A stretch of DNA of 59,607 bases, from contig DYLK01000016.1 of the NCBI GenBank assembly GCA_020722065.1, forward strand, positions 1-59,607, given 5' to 3'. Position numbers and translations under genes: made by a program. The notes below the pieces were generated by a model, which was given only the letters and a program-made list of their open reading frames with translations, had not been told where the DNA came from and searched no databases. This DNA comes from Melioribacter roseus. GTDB taxonomy: Bacteria > Bacteroidota > Ignavibacteria > Ignavibacteriales > Melioribacteraceae. This document shows, one piece after another, positions 20,921 through 30,519 of the stretch (position 1 is its first letter; each line of letters begins with the position of its first letter).

Positions 20921-21507
20921 TTTTACCAAATCAATTAACGGTAGCAAGAATTGTATTAACGCCAATCTTCCTATATTTATTTTTAAGTGAAAATCCATTA
21001 TTCAATTTGATTTCAGTATTTGTTTTTGTGATTGCCGCACTTACAGATTGGTATGATGGTTGGTTAGCAAGAAAATACAATTACATCACAAATTGGGGAA
21101 AATTCCTTGACCCATTAGCCGATAAAATTCTTACATCAGCTACATTTATTGGATTTGTAATATTAGATCAAATAGATCTTTGGATGGTGATTTTAATAAT
21201 ATTTCGGGATTTTCTTGTTACTGGAATGCGAATTTGGGCGGAATTCAACGATTTAGAATTCAGAACGAGTTACATTGCAAAAGTTAAAACATTTCTTCAG
21301 ATGCTGTTTTTGTATTATTTAGTCCTTATCTTTTTCCTTCAAAACATATTATCACAAAACCAAATAGCATTAGATTATCTTCAAATTATAGGAAATAAAA
21401 CTATATATTTCTGGGTTCTTCTTGGAATAACCATTTTAACTTTGTACACATTATTTGATTATTTTACCTATAATCAAAAACAAATAAAAGAGTTTTTTAG
21501 AAAGTGA
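20917..21507 (+). CDS. pgsA: CDP-diacylglycerol-glycerol-3-phosphate 3-phosphatidyltransferase
   Basis: Membrane enzyme making phosphatidylglycerophosphate, the first committed step to phosphatidylglycerol. The CDP-alcohol phosphotransferase signature D-x2-DG-x2-AR-x8-G-x3-D-x3-D is complete (begins DWYDGWLAR near residue 42). Several membrane helices follow; 196 residues is normal. Coupled on both sides, ATGA with DUF971 and GTGA with pgpA, which performs the next step of the same pathway. Confidence 0.95.
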   Translation: MILPNQLTVARIVLTPIFLYLFLSENPLFNLISVFVFVIAALTDWYDGWLARKYNYITNWGKFLDPLADKILTSATFIGFVILDQIDLWMVILIIFRDFLVTGMRIWAEFNDLEFRTSYIAKVKTFLQMLFLYYLVLIFFLQNILSQNQIALDYLQIIGNKTIYFWVLLGITILTLYTLFDYFTYNQKQIKEFFRK

Positions 21508-21944
21508 AATTAACTACATTCGAAAAATTAATTGGTAGCGGATTTTTTTCAGGCTACATTCCAAAAGCAAGTGGTACTTTCAGTAGTTTGATAGCAATCC
21601 CATTCATTTATTTTGGGGATGAAATTTTATTGATACTAATTATAACTTCGTTAATTTTTGGGGGAAAAATTGCGGAAAAATTTGAAGCAGTTTATGGTAA
21701 AGATCCAAAAAACTACACTCTTGATGAATTTATAGGAACTTGGATAAGTTTTTTATATGTTAATGTAAGTTTAAATTCAATAATTATTATTTTTCTTTTA
21801 TGGAGAATATTTGATATTTTAAAACCATTCCCAATTAATCGATTAGAATTAATAAATGGTGGATGGGGAATAATTTTGGATGATGTTTTGGCGGGAATTT
21901 TTGCAAATATTGTTGGACAATTAATAATTTATCTTATAATATAA
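21504..21944 (+). CDS. pgpA: Phosphatidylglycerophosphatase A
   Basis: Removes the phosphate from phosphatidylglycerophosphate to give phosphatidylglycerol. Family motifs SGYIPKASGTFSSL near the N-terminus, LDEFIGTWISF with the acidic residues, and ILDDVLAGI near the C-terminus are visible in a small membrane protein of 146 residues. GTG start inside a GTGA overlap with pgsA, so the two successive enzymes are translated together. Confidence 0.93.
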   Translation: MKLTTFEKLIGSGFFSGYIPKASGTFSSLIAIPFIYFGDEILLILIITSLIFGGKIAEKFEAVYGKDPKNYTLDEFIGTWISFLYVNVSLNSIIIIFLLWRIFDILKPFPINRLELINGGWGIILDDVLAGIFANIVGQLIIYLII

Positions 21945-21958
21945 ATCAGTAAAAAAAT

Positions 21959-23209
21959 ATGAAAGCACAGATAATTAGTATTGGCGATGAAATTCTAATT
22001 GGTCAGATTGTAAATAGTAATGCCTCTTACATTGCAGAAAGATTGAACGAAATTTCAATAGATATAATTAAAATGTCAGTTGTCGCAGATGATGTAGAAA
22101 GAATTAAAACTGAATTGGCCGATGCATTTAAAAATGTCGATTTAGTTTTAATGACAGGCGGTTTAGGACCAACACATGATGATGTAACTCGAAACGCAAT
22201 TGTAGAGTATTATAAAAGTGAATTAGTTTTTAATGCAAAAGTGTTTGAAAAAGTTACAGAATTTTTGAAAAATCGGAATATTATAGTCGATGAAATTCAT
22301 AAAACACAAGCATTAGTCCCAAAAATTGCTGAAGTTCTTCCTAATTCATCAGGAACTGCGCCTGGGATGTGGATAGAAGAAAACGGTAAAATACTTATTG
22401 TAATGCCAGGTGTCCCAAGCGAAATGAAAAGTATAATGAATGATTCAGTTTGCACACGTTTACGCACACACGAAAATCTTGGAAAGAAAACAACAGTTCG
22501 AAAAACATTACTAACAACAGGAATGCCAGAGTCTGAATTATTTATGAAACTTGGTAATCTCAATGACCTTTTGGAAGGAGCACAACTTGCATTTTTACCA
22601 AACCAGTTTGGCGTAAGAATGCGAATTACAGCTAGTGCGGAATCCAAAGAAGTAGCAAATGATTTGTTACTTTCTGTAGAACAGAAAATTAGAAGTAAAG
22701 TTGGAAAATATATTTATGGAAGTGATAACACAAAACTTGAGGAAGTTGTAGCTCGATTACTTTTTGAAAGAAATCTAACTCTCTCAACAGCCGAATCTTG
22801 TACAGGTGGTTTAATAGCATCACGGTTAACCGATATTCCTGGTTCTAGCTCTTTTTTTGAAAGAGGAATAGTCAGTTACAGTAATGGGTCCAAAGTTGAA
22901 TTATTAAACGTAAGTGAAGAAGTTTTACAAACTTACGGTGCAGTTAGTAAAGAAGTTGCTGAACAAATGGCTGTGGGATTAAGACAAAGTTGTGGAACTG
23001 ATTTAGCTTTAGCAGTTACGGGAATAATGGGACCAGGTGGAGCTTCGATAAATAAACCTGTCGGGTTAGTTTATATTGCACTTGCTACTGAAAATGAGTG
23101 CAAAGTACAAGAATTTCGTTTTGGAGAAGATAGACTCACCAATAAAGATAAAACATCGCAAAAAGCACTCGATATATTACGTCGATATTTACACGGAATT
23201 GATGAATAA
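21959..23209 (+). CDS. cinA: CinA: competence/damage-inducible protein, nicotinamide-nucleotide amidase
   Basis: Two-domain CinA of normal length (416). The N-terminal MoCF-like domain (ISIGDEILIGQIVNSN, MTGGLGPTHDD) carries the pyrophosphatase activity in characterised members; the C-terminal domain (STAESCTGGLI, AVTGIMGPGG) deamidates NMN for NAD salvage. It lies upstream of recA, an arrangement known from Firmicutes, but the 207-nt gap with its own regulatory-looking palindrome suggests recA is separately controlled. Confidence 0.95.
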   Translation: MKAQIISIGDEILIGQIVNSNASYIAERLNEISIDIIKMSVVADDVERIKTELADAFKNVDLVLMTGGLGPTHDDVTRNAIVEYYKSELVFNAKVFEKVTEFLKNRNIIVDEIHKTQALVPKIAEVLPNSSGTAPGMWIEENGKILIVMPGVPSEMKSIMNDSVCTRLRTHENLGKKTTVRKTLLTTGMPESELFMKLGNLNDLLEGAQLAFLPNQFGVRMRITASAESKEVANDLLLSVEQKIRSKVGKYIYGSDNTKLEEVVARLLFERNLTLSTAESCTGGLIASRLTDIPGSSSFFERGIVSYSNGSKVELLNVSEEVLQTYGAVSKEVAEQMAVGLRQSCGTDLALAVTGIMGPGGASINKPVGLVYIALATENECKVQEFRFGEDRLTNKDKTSQKALDILRRYLHGIDE

Positions 23210-23346
23210 AAATTTCTAAATTATAAATAAAATTGTAAACCATCGATTTTTAATGATAATTTAGATAAAAAGTAAAGAACAAATAAATGAAATTGTATAA
23301 TTCATCCACATCGTTTTATTGACAGAACAATTTTATGTTTCAACAT

Positions 23347-23362
23347 TGATTTCTAGAAATCA
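23347..23362. promoter_or_regulatory. 16-bp perfect palindrome before recA, candidate operator
   Basis: TGATTTCTAGAAATCA reads the same on both strands. It lies 54 nt before the recA ATG and directly follows a TTGACA (23319-23324) - N17 - AACATT (weak -10) candidate promoter, so it would sit at the start of transcription. No T-run follows, so it is not a terminator. Binding by a LexA-type repressor is a guess; the sequence is not the Gram-positive or Escherichia SOS box. Confidence 0.5.
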
Positions 23363-23416
23363 TATTTAAAGAAACAGATGTTATAAAAATATTAAAAATT
23401 AATTTAGGAGAATAAA

Positions 23417-24442
23417 ATGTTAGAAAATTATGATAAACAAAAAATGGAATTGTTAGAACAAACAATAAAAGGTCTGGAGAAAACTTACGGGAAAGGTACG
23501 ATTATGCGTCTTGGAGACCATGTTGAGAATAAAATTGATACTATTTCAACAGGTTCCCTTTCAGTTGATTGGGCGTTAGGTATCGGAGGGCTACCACGTG
23601 GAAGAATTATTGAAATATTTGGTCCTGAATCTTCTGGAAAAACAACAATTTGTTTACATGTAATAGCAGAAGCTCAAAAAAAAGGTGGAATTGTAGCATT
23701 TATTGATGCGGAGCATGCACTTGATGTTAGTTATGCCAAAAGACTAGGAGTTGATGTAAATAATTTACTACTTTCACAACCGGACTATGGCGAACAAGCA
23801 CTTGAAATAGTGGACACACTTGTTCGAAGCAACGCATTAGATGTTATAATAGTAGATTCAGTAGCTGCACTTGTTCCTAAAAGTGAACTCGAAGGAGATA
23901 TGGGAGATGCACAAATGGGAGTGCAAGCTCGATTAATGTCGCAAGCTCTACGAAAAATAACTGGAGTAGTAAGCCGTTCTAAAACAATAGTAATTTTTAC
24001 CAACCAACTTCGAAGCAAAATTGGAGTTATGTTTGGAAATCCTGAAACCACAACCGGTGGGAATGCTCTAAAATTTTATTCATCAGTTAGAATTGATATT
24101 CGAAAAGTTAATTCAATTAAAGATGGTGAAGAAGTAATTGGTAGCAGAACAAAAGTAAAAATTGTTAAAAATAAAGTAGCTCCACCATTCCGACAAGTTG
24201 AATTTGATATTTTATATAATGAAGGAATAAGTAAATTAGGGGATTTAGTTGATCTTGGAATTGATAATGGAATTATTAAAAAAAGCGGTTCTTGGTTAAC
24301 TTATGGAGAAGAAAGATATCAAGGAAAAGAACAGTTCAAAAGAAGATTGGCTGAAAATGTTGATTTTCAAAATTCAATTGAATTAGAATTGAAACAAAAA
24401 CTTGGTATGATAGAAACTGAAAATGCAACAAAAGTAGAGTAA
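23417..24442 (+). CDS. recA: Recombinase A
   Basis: DNA strand exchange and SOS co-protease. Walker [10 protein letters not shown] is near residues 69-77, Walker [16 protein letters not shown] follows, and the L2-region block [20 protein letters not shown] is intact. Length 341 is normal. AGGAG precedes the ATG by 6 nt. It is followed 7 nt later by recX, its usual partner. Confidence 0.98.
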   Translation: MLENYDKQKMELLEQTIKGLEKTYGKGTIMRLGDHVENKIDTISTGSLSVDWALGIGGLPRGRIIEIFGPESSGKTTICLHVIAEAQKKGGIVAFIDAEHALDVSYAKRLGVDVNNLLLSQPDYGEQALEIVDTLVRSNALDVIIVDSVAALVPKSELEGDMGDAQMGVQARLMSQALRKITGVVSRSKTIVIFTNQLRSKIGVMFGNPETTTGGNALKFYSSVRIDIRKVNSIKDGEEVIGSRTKVKIVKNKVAPPFRQVEFDILYNEGISKLGDLVDLGIDNGIIKKSGSWLTYGEERYQGKEQFKRRLAENVDFQNSIELELKQKLGMIETENATKVE

Positions 24443-24449
24443 ATAGTTC

Positions 24450-25061
24450 TTGAGAGTTGAGAAGATAACTTATTATAAATCAAAAGTTTATGTACAGTTT
24501 GATGAAATTAGAGTTGAATTAAATCAAGAAGTATTCAAAAAAAATATTTTGCTTGTTGGGAATGAATATTCTGAAGATGAAATTAAAGTAATTCAAGATG
24601 TTAATGAAAAATTTCAAATACGAAGAACTATAAAAAATTTAATACAGAGACGGGAGCATAGTAAAAAAGAAATTATTGACAAGTTAAAAACAAAAAAGTA
24701 TTCCATAAAAAATATCAATGAAGAAGTTGAAGAATTTTTAAAACTTGGACTCATTGATGATAATAGATTCGCTAAAATGTTTACTGAAAATCGAATTAAT
24801 TTCAAGAAAAAATCACCAAAATCAATTGCTTATGAACTGATGATAAAGGGAATTAATAAAGAACAAATTTCAGAAAACCTTAAAAATATTAATGAAGAAA
24901 TAATTAGAGAAAACGCTTTAAATATTGGCATTAAAAAGCTTTATACGCTAGAAAAATTTACTAAAAATGACAAACTAATGAAAATTCGAAATCATCTTTT
25001 ATACAAAGGTTTTAGCATTGAAGTTGTAAATTTTGTCTTAACAAAGTTGAAAGGGAAATAA
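24450..25061 (+). CDS. recX: RecX, regulator of RecA
   Basis: Binds RecA filaments and modulates their activity. Three-helix RecX repeats are visible (RRTIKNLIQRREHSKKEII, VEEFLKLGLIDDNRFAKMF, KNHLLYKGFSIEVVNFVL-like end). The protein is 203 residues. It begins with TTG 7 nt after the recA stop, with GAG upstream; no ATG start exists near. Position next to recA supports the call. Confidence 0.9.
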   Translation: MRVEKITYYKSKVYVQFDEIRVELNQEVFKKNILLVGNEYSEDEIKVIQDVNEKFQIRRTIKNLIQRREHSKKEIIDKLKTKKYSIKNINEEVEEFLKLGLIDDNRFAKMFTENRINFKKKSPKSIAYELMIKGINKEQISENLKNINEEIIRENALNIGIKKLYTLEKFTKNDKLMKIRNHLLYKGFSIEVVNFVLTKLKGK

Positions 25062-25064
25062 TAA

Positions 25065-26231
25065 ATGAGTTCAAAAATACTTGATTATTATTCTATTGAA
25101 GATTTACTTACACACGAAGAAAAACTTATTCGAGATACTATTGCAGAATTTGTTGATACTGAGTTCATTCCGATTATTGAAGAATATTATATGAAAGGAG
25201 AGTTTCCAAAATATTTAATTCCAAAACTCGGTGAATTAGGTATTTTTGGAATGACATTACCCGAAGAATATGGTGGCTCGGGAGCATCTAACATTGCTTA
25301 TGGATTAGCGATGCAAGAACTTGAACGAGGTGATAGTGCTTTAAGAAGTTTTGCCTCTGTACAAAGTGCACTCGTGATGTATCCAATTTATGCTTTTGGT
25401 TCAGAAACTCAGAAAAAAACTTACTTAAAAAAATTAGCTTCAGCTGAAATTATAGGTTGTTTTGGTTTGACAGAACCAGATTTTGGTTCAAATCCCGCAG
25501 GCATGCTTACAAAAGCAGAAAAAATAGATGGAGGTTTTCTTCTAAACGGAACTAAAATGTGGATTACAAATGGGTCAATTGCTGATATTTCAATAGTTTG
25601 GGCTAAGTTAGATAATGTTGTAAAAGGATTTATTGTTGATACAAAAACTAAAGGATTCTCTGCTCCAATTATGAAAGGAAAACTTTCATTACGTGCTTCA
25701 ATTACATCAGAATTGATTTTGCAAGATGTATTTGTTCCAGAAGAAAATATACTCCCAATGTCTAATGGTTTGAAAACACCCTTAATGTGTTTAAATCAAG
25801 CAAGATATAGCATTGCTTGGGGAGTTATTGGAGCAATGTTAGCAACGTATAAATCAGCTCTTGATTACTCAAAAACCAGAATTCAATTCAAAAAACCAAT
25901 TGCAAGTTTTCAACTTACGCAAGAAAAACTAGTAAAAATGGCTACAGAAATTACAAAAGCCCAATTATTAGCTTTTCAACTTGGAAAATTAAAAGATATG
26001 GGAAAAATTAAACATACACATATTTCAATGGCTAAAAGAAATAACGTAGAACAAGCTCTAAATATCGCAAGAATTTCAAGAGAAATACACGGAGCCAATG
26101 GAATATTGAATGAATATCCTGTTATGCGACATGCTGCGAATCTTGAAACTGTAAAGACTTATGAAGGAACACATGAAATGCATACATTAATTATTGGAGA
26201 AGATTTAACCGGAATACCGGCTTTTGAATAA
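25065..26231 (+). CDS. Acyl-CoA dehydrogenase, glutaryl-CoA dehydrogenase-like
   Basis: FAD enzyme oxidising an acyl-CoA thioester. FAD/substrate motifs CFGLTEPDFGSNPAGM and MWITNGSIADI are present; the catalytic Glu lies in the C-terminal TYEGTHEMHTLIIGEDLTG, in the position used by glutaryl- and isobutyryl-type enzymes. The closest resemblance by eye is glutaryl-CoA dehydrogenase (lysine/tryptophan breakdown), but the substrate cannot be fixed. It begins 3 nt after recX; guaB follows with a ribosome site that overlaps its end. Confidence 0.9.
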   Translation: MSSKILDYYSIEDLLTHEEKLIRDTIAEFVDTEFIPIIEEYYMKGEFPKYLIPKLGELGIFGMTLPEEYGGSGASNIAYGLAMQELERGDSALRSFASVQSALVMYPIYAFGSETQKKTYLKKLASAEIIGCFGLTEPDFGSNPAGMLTKAEKIDGGFLLNGTKMWITNGSIADISIVWAKLDNVVKGFIVDTKTKGFSAPIMKGKLSLRASITSELILQDVFVPEENILPMSNGLKTPLMCLNQARYSIAWGVIGAMLATYKSALDYSKTRIQFKKPIASFQLTQEKLVKMATEITKAQLLAFQLGKLKDMGKIKHTHISMAKRNNVEQALNIARISREIHGANGILNEYPVMRHAANLETVKTYEGTHEMHTLIIGEDLTGIPAFE

Positions 26232-26241
26232 AGGAGATTAT

Positions 26242-27711
26242 ATGGAAAAAATACTTTATGAAGGTTTAACTTTTGATGATATTTTGCTGCTTCCAGCGGC
26301 TTCTTCCGTCTTACCAAGGGAAGTAGATTTGCGTACAAAATTGACAAACGAAATTATGCTGAATATCCCATTTCTTTCAGCAGCAATGGATACTGTAACA
26401 GAATCTAAAATGGCTATTGCAATGGCTCAAAATGGTGGCATAGGAATAATTCATAAAAATATGACTCCTGAAGAACAAGCAAAAGAAGTTGATATTGTAA
26501 AGCGTTATGAAAGTGGAATGATACACGACCCAATTACTTTAACTATTGATAAAACAGTTGGAGACGCAGAAGAAATTATGAGTAGATTTAAAATTTCGGG
26601 CATACCAATTATTGATGCAAATAATAAATTAATTGGTATAATAACAAATCGAGATCTTAGATTTGCTCCAAATTATTCATTGCCCGTCTCTCAATTAATG
26701 ACAAGTAAAAATCTAATTACTGCTCCCGTGGGAACAACTTTAGATGGAGCAAAGGAAATACTACAGAAATATCGCATCGAAAAATTACCAGTTGTTGATG
26801 AAAACAATTTATTAAAGGGACTTATTACTTATAAAGATATTCTTAAAAAAGAAAAATACCCGAATGCAGCAAAAGATAATTTGGGGAGATTAAGAGTTGG
26901 AGCGGCAGTTGGAATTGCTAGTGATACTTTAGATAGAGTAGAATGTTTGGTTAAAGCAGGTGTCGATATTATTGTTATAGATACTGCTCACGGACATTCT
27001 AAAGGCGTTATCGAAATGACTAAGTCTATCCGTAATAAATACAAAGATTTACAATTAATCGCTGGAAACATTGTTACACCTGAAGCAGCAGAAGATTTGC
27101 ATAAAGCTGGAGTAAATGGAATCAAAGTTGGAATTGGAGCTGGTTCAATTTGTACAACAAGAATTATTGCTGGCGTTGGAGTTCCGCAAATTTCAGCAAT
27201 ATTAAAAGTTTCAGAATATGCTAAAAAAGCAAATTTACCGCTTATTGGAGATGGTGGAATTAAACAAACTGGAGATGTTGCAAAGGCAATTGCCGCCGGA
27301 GCAGATACTGTGATGATTGGTGGAATGTTTGCTGGCGTTGATGAAACTCCAGGAGAGAAAGTACTTTTTGAAGGTAGAAGTTTCAAAGTTTATAGAGGAA
27401 TGGGTTCTTTAGGAGCAATGAAAAAAGGAAGTAAAGATAGATATTTTCAAGATATGGAAGATGATATAAAAAAATTAGTCCCCGAAGGAGTTGAAGGTAG
27501 AGTTCCATACAAAGGTTCACTTTCAGATACAATTCATCAATTTATTGGAGGATTACGTTCATCAATGGGATATGTGGGAGCACGTAATATTCAAGAAATG
27601 AAAGAAAATACACAATTCATAAAAATTACAGGTTCGGGTTTGGTTGAAAGTCATCCCCACGACATAATTATAACTAAAGAATCACCAAATTATCAATCGA
27701 CAAAAAAATAA
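26242..27711 (+). CDS. guaB: IMP dehydrogenase
   Basis: NAD-dependent conversion of IMP to XMP, the first step to guanine nucleotides. TIM-barrel motifs AAMDTVTESKMA and GIGAGSICTTRI with catalytic Cys304, and GMGSLGAMKKGSKDRYF with the Arg-Tyr flap. Two CBS domains (about residues 95-205) are inserted as usual. I use ATG 26242, which has AAGGAG 6 nt ahead, over an in-frame ATG at 26224 that lies inside the previous gene. The stop overlaps the next ATG by 1 nt (TAATG). Confidence 0.97.
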   Translation: MEKILYEGLTFDDILLLPAASSVLPREVDLRTKLTNEIMLNIPFLSAAMDTVTESKMAIAMAQNGGIGIIHKNMTPEEQAKEVDIVKRYESGMIHDPITLTIDKTVGDAEEIMSRFKISGIPIIDANNKLIGIITNRDLRFAPNYSLPVSQLMTSKNLITAPVGTTLDGAKEILQKYRIEKLPVVDENNLLKGLITYKDILKKEKYPNAAKDNLGRLRVGAAVGIASDTLDRVECLVKAGVDIIVIDTAHGHSKGVIEMTKSIRNKYKDLQLIAGNIVTPEAAEDLHKAGVNGIKVGIGAGSICTTRIIAGVGVPQISAILKVSEYAKKANLPLIGDGGIKQTGDVAKAIAAGADTVMIGGMFAGVDETPGEKVLFEGRSFKVYRGMGSLGAMKKGSKDRYFQDMEDDIKKLVPEGVEGRVPYKGSLSDTIHQFIGGLRSSMGYVGARNIQEMKENTQFIKITGSGLVESHPHDIIITKESPNYQSTKK

Positions 27712-28991
27712 TGTATAAAGTTTTAGTTGTAGCATACTATTTCCCACCTATTGGACTAAGTGGAGTTCAAAGAACACTGAAATTCGTAAAATATCTGCCA
27801 GAATTCGGTTGGCAACCTACCGTAATAACTTCTGGAAATATTGCATATTTTGCGCACGATAATTCACTTATTAAAGAAATTAAGCCGAATATTAAAATAA
27901 TTAGAATAGAAGGAAATGAGCCAAATTCCAAATTAAAGAAGTTTGGTACAATTCAATATCCTAGAGAAAAAATTAGAAAGTTATTAAATAGAATTTCTCA
28001 AACTTTTTATTTGCCTGATAACAAAAAATCATGGTCGATAAAAGCTAAAGAAGCGGTTGAACAAGAACTTAATTCTGAAAGATATGATATTGTTTTTATC
28101 ACTGCTCCTCCTTTTTCAGCATTTTCAGAAATCATTAAGTTAAAAGCAAAATTTGAAATTCCATTTGTATTTGATTACCGAGATTTGTGGTTTGAAAGTT
28201 ACTTTTCATTTTACCCAACTCCAATGCATAAAAAATATATTAACGAATTAGAATATGCTACAGTTAGAAATGCTGATTTGGTTACAGTAACCAATCGAAA
28301 TATTAAAGAAAAACTTATAAAAAACTATCCATATTTAAACCATAGTCGGGTTGAAATTATTAGCCATGGGTATGATCAAGAAGATTTTGATTCTGCTTCA
28401 GTATCTAAAAAAAACACAAACAAATTACTTTTTGTACACTCAGGCAATTTTATTGAATACACTACACCTAAATATCTCTTAAAAAGTTTAGTAGAATTAA
28501 AGCAAATGTATCCTGATGTTTTTGGTGATATTGAGGTGCATCTTGTAGGAATTTTAGACAAAAGTAATAAAAAAAGAATTAAAAAATATGGACTTGAAGA
28601 AGTTGTGAAAGTTTTTGGTTATTTGGAACATAGCGAAGTTATTAGCAAAATAAAAGGAGCAGATGTACTTTGGTTCATGATTTCCGAAAGAAAAAATATT
28701 GATGCAATTTTACCTGGAAAAGTTTTTGAATACGTTGGAGCTAGAAAGCCAATTTTTGCAAACATTCCTAAAGGAGCAGCAGAAAACGTTTTGGAAGAGT
28801 ATAAAGGAAGCTATATTACTTCTCCTTATAATATTAAAGAAATTGTAAATAAAATTGTCGAAATTTATTCAGATTACAAAAAAAATAATTTTCCTAAGAT
28901 TGATTTAAATTATGTAGAAATGCATGATAGAAAAGTTCTAACTGAATTATTGGCAAAGAAATTCCAGTTTTTGATGCGGGTAGAAGAATGA
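27711..28991 (+). CDS. Glycosyltransferase family 4-like protein
   Basis: GT-B sugar transferase of 426 residues. The N-terminus VLVVAYYFPPIGLSGVQRT is typical of the GT4 set found in surface-polysaccharide loci; the C-terminal half has LLFVHSGNFIEYTT, then VFGYLEHSEVISKIKGADVL and GKVFEYVGARKPI. The donor and acceptor are unknown. It is placed between guaB and purD by 1-nt and ATGA overlaps, an odd location for a lone transferase that suggests operon fusion rather than functional linkage. Confidence 0.87.
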   Translation: MYKVLVVAYYFPPIGLSGVQRTLKFVKYLPEFGWQPTVITSGNIAYFAHDNSLIKEIKPNIKIIRIEGNEPNSKLKKFGTIQYPREKIRKLLNRISQTFYLPDNKKSWSIKAKEAVEQELNSERYDIVFITAPPFSAFSEIIKLKAKFEIPFVFDYRDLWFESYFSFYPTPMHKKYINELEYATVRNADLVTVTNRNIKEKLIKNYPYLNHSRVEIISHGYDQEDFDSASVSKKNTNKLLFVHSGNFIEYTTPKYLLKSLVELKQMYPDVFGDIEVHLVGILDKSNKKRIKKYGLEEVVKVFGYLEHSEVISKIKGADVLWFMISERKNIDAILPGKVFEYVGARKPIFANIPKGAAENVLEEYKGSYITSPYNIKEIVNKIVEIYSDYKKNNFPKIDLNYVEMHDRKVLTELLAKKFQFLMRVEE

Positions 28992-30259
28992 AAATACTAA
29001 TAGTTGGCAGTGGTGGCAGAGAACATGCAATTGGAAAAGCACTCAAACGAAGTTGTTCTGAAAATAAATTATCATTCCTCCCTGGAAATGGAGGAACACT
29101 CGAGATTGGTGAAAACATAGAAATCAATATCAACGATATTGATTCAATAGTTGACTATTCTCGATTAGAAAATATTGAATTAGTTGTTATTGGACCTGAG
29201 CAACCTTTAGTTGATGGATTAGCTAATAAATTAAGAAAATATGGAATTCCAGTTTTTGGACCAAATAGCGAAGCTGCAATAATTGAAGGGGAAAAATCCT
29301 TTTCGAAGAGTTTGATGAAAAAGTATAAAATTCCAACTGCTGATTACGAAGTATTCCATAAAAGTGAATATCAAAAAGCTATAAATTATTTAGAAAAAAG
29401 TGTTTATCCGCTTGTAATTAAAGCTGATGGTTTAGCTGCAGGAAAAGGGGTTGTCATTTGTAATTCGTTTGAAGAAGCAAAAAGGGAACTTATTGAATAC
29501 TTTCAACATGCCAAATTTGGTGTTGCTGGAGAAAAAATAATAATTGAAGAATTTCTTGAAGGTGAAGAAGTCTCAATATTTGCTCTTACAGATGGAAAAA
29601 AATATTATATTTTACCATCTTCACAAGATCATAAAAAATTATTGGACAATGATGAAGGTCCAAATACTGGAGGAATGGGAGCATATTCTCCAAGTAGAAT
29701 TATTACTCAAGATTTAATATCTAAAATTGAAAATAGAATTATTATTCCAACACTAAAAGCAATGGAGACTGAAAATCGACTATTTTCAGGTTGTCTTTAT
29801 TGTGGTTTAATAATTGACAAAAATGAACCAAAAGTAATTGAGTTTAACGCAAGATTTGGAGATCCTGAAACAGAATCTGTTCTATCATTAATTGAAGGAA
29901 GATTTGATAAATTATTGTTATCAATAGCTTTAGGTGAAATTGATTATTCAGAAATTCAGGTGAAAAATGAAGTTGCAATAAATGTAGTTATTGTAAGTGA
30001 AGGTTATCCAAATACTTACAAAAAGGGAAAGGAAATATCCATTATTGATAAATTATCAGAAAATGTTGATCTTTTCCACATGGGAACAAAATGGGATAAT
30101 GGCAAATTAGTTACTTCTGGTGGAAGAGTTTTGAGTTTGAATGCTACTGCTCCCAATTTAGAATTGGCTACAAAAACTGCTTATGAAAATGTTTCAAAAA
30201 TTCAATTTGAAGGAATGTTTTATAGAACCGATATTGCAGCAAAGGCAATAAAAAAATAG
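28988..30259 (+). CDS. purD: Phosphoribosylamine-glycine ligase (GAR synthetase)
   Basis: ATP-grasp enzyme of purine synthesis. Motifs: MKILIVGSGGREHAI at the N-terminus, VIKADGLAAGKGVV, SSQDHKKLLDNDEGPNTGG and FNARFGDPETE. 423 residues is normal. ATGA overlap with the upstream glycosyltransferase. No terminator-like hairpin follows in the next 260 nt. Confidence 0.96.
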   Translation: MKILIVGSGGREHAIGKALKRSCSENKLSFLPGNGGTLEIGENIEININDIDSIVDYSRLENIELVVIGPEQPLVDGLANKLRKYGIPVFGPNSEAAIIEGEKSFSKSLMKKYKIPTADYEVFHKSEYQKAINYLEKSVYPLVIKADGLAAGKGVVICNSFEEAKRELIEYFQHAKFGVAGEKIIIEEFLEGEEVSIFALTDGKKYYILPSSQDHKKLLDNDEGPNTGGMGAYSPSRIITQDLISKIENRIIIPTLKAMETENRLFSGCLYCGLIIDKNEPKVIEFNARFGDPETESVLSLIEGRFDKLLLSIALGEIDYSEIQVKNEVAINVVIVSEGYPNTYKKGKEISIIDKLSENVDLFHMGTKWDNGKLVTSGGRVLSLNATAPNLELATKTAYENVSKIQFEGMFYRTDIAAKAIKK

Positions 30260-30263
30260 AAAA

Positions 30264-30467
30264 TTATTTATTCTGAAAAAAATATAATAAAGGATAATGA
30301 AATCTATTTGCCCAGGCTGACTCAAAATGTTCGGCTTTGTAATCTTTTATATAGTATAAATTTTCATTAAGATTGTAGTTATTATCATAAAGTACTTCAA
30401 GCATTTTATCAATTCCAAGCTGTAAAAAAGTTAGAAAGATAATTAAGGAAAAGAAGTGATTTTTCAT
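30264..30467 (-). CDS. Possible small hypothetical protein
   Basis: A 67-residue frame with a hydrophobic N-terminus (HFFSLIIFLTFLQLG) that could be a signal or anchor. It fills the gap between convergent purD and the Nudix gene. No good ribosome site is seen and I recognise no family; it may be a decayed gene fragment or not a gene. Confidence 0.3.
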   Translation of the reverse strand: MKNHFFSLIIFLTFLQLGIDKMLEVLYDNNYNLNENLYYIKDYKAEHFESAWANRFHYPLLYFFQNK

Positions 30468-30519
30468 TTCAAACTCAGAAATGTGTTAAAAATTTAAGTG
30501 TGCAAAAAATACAGATAAT

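Noticed and set aside
26988-27386. Antisense 132-residue frame inside guaB
   Set aside because: A shadow of a strongly conserved gene on the other strand.
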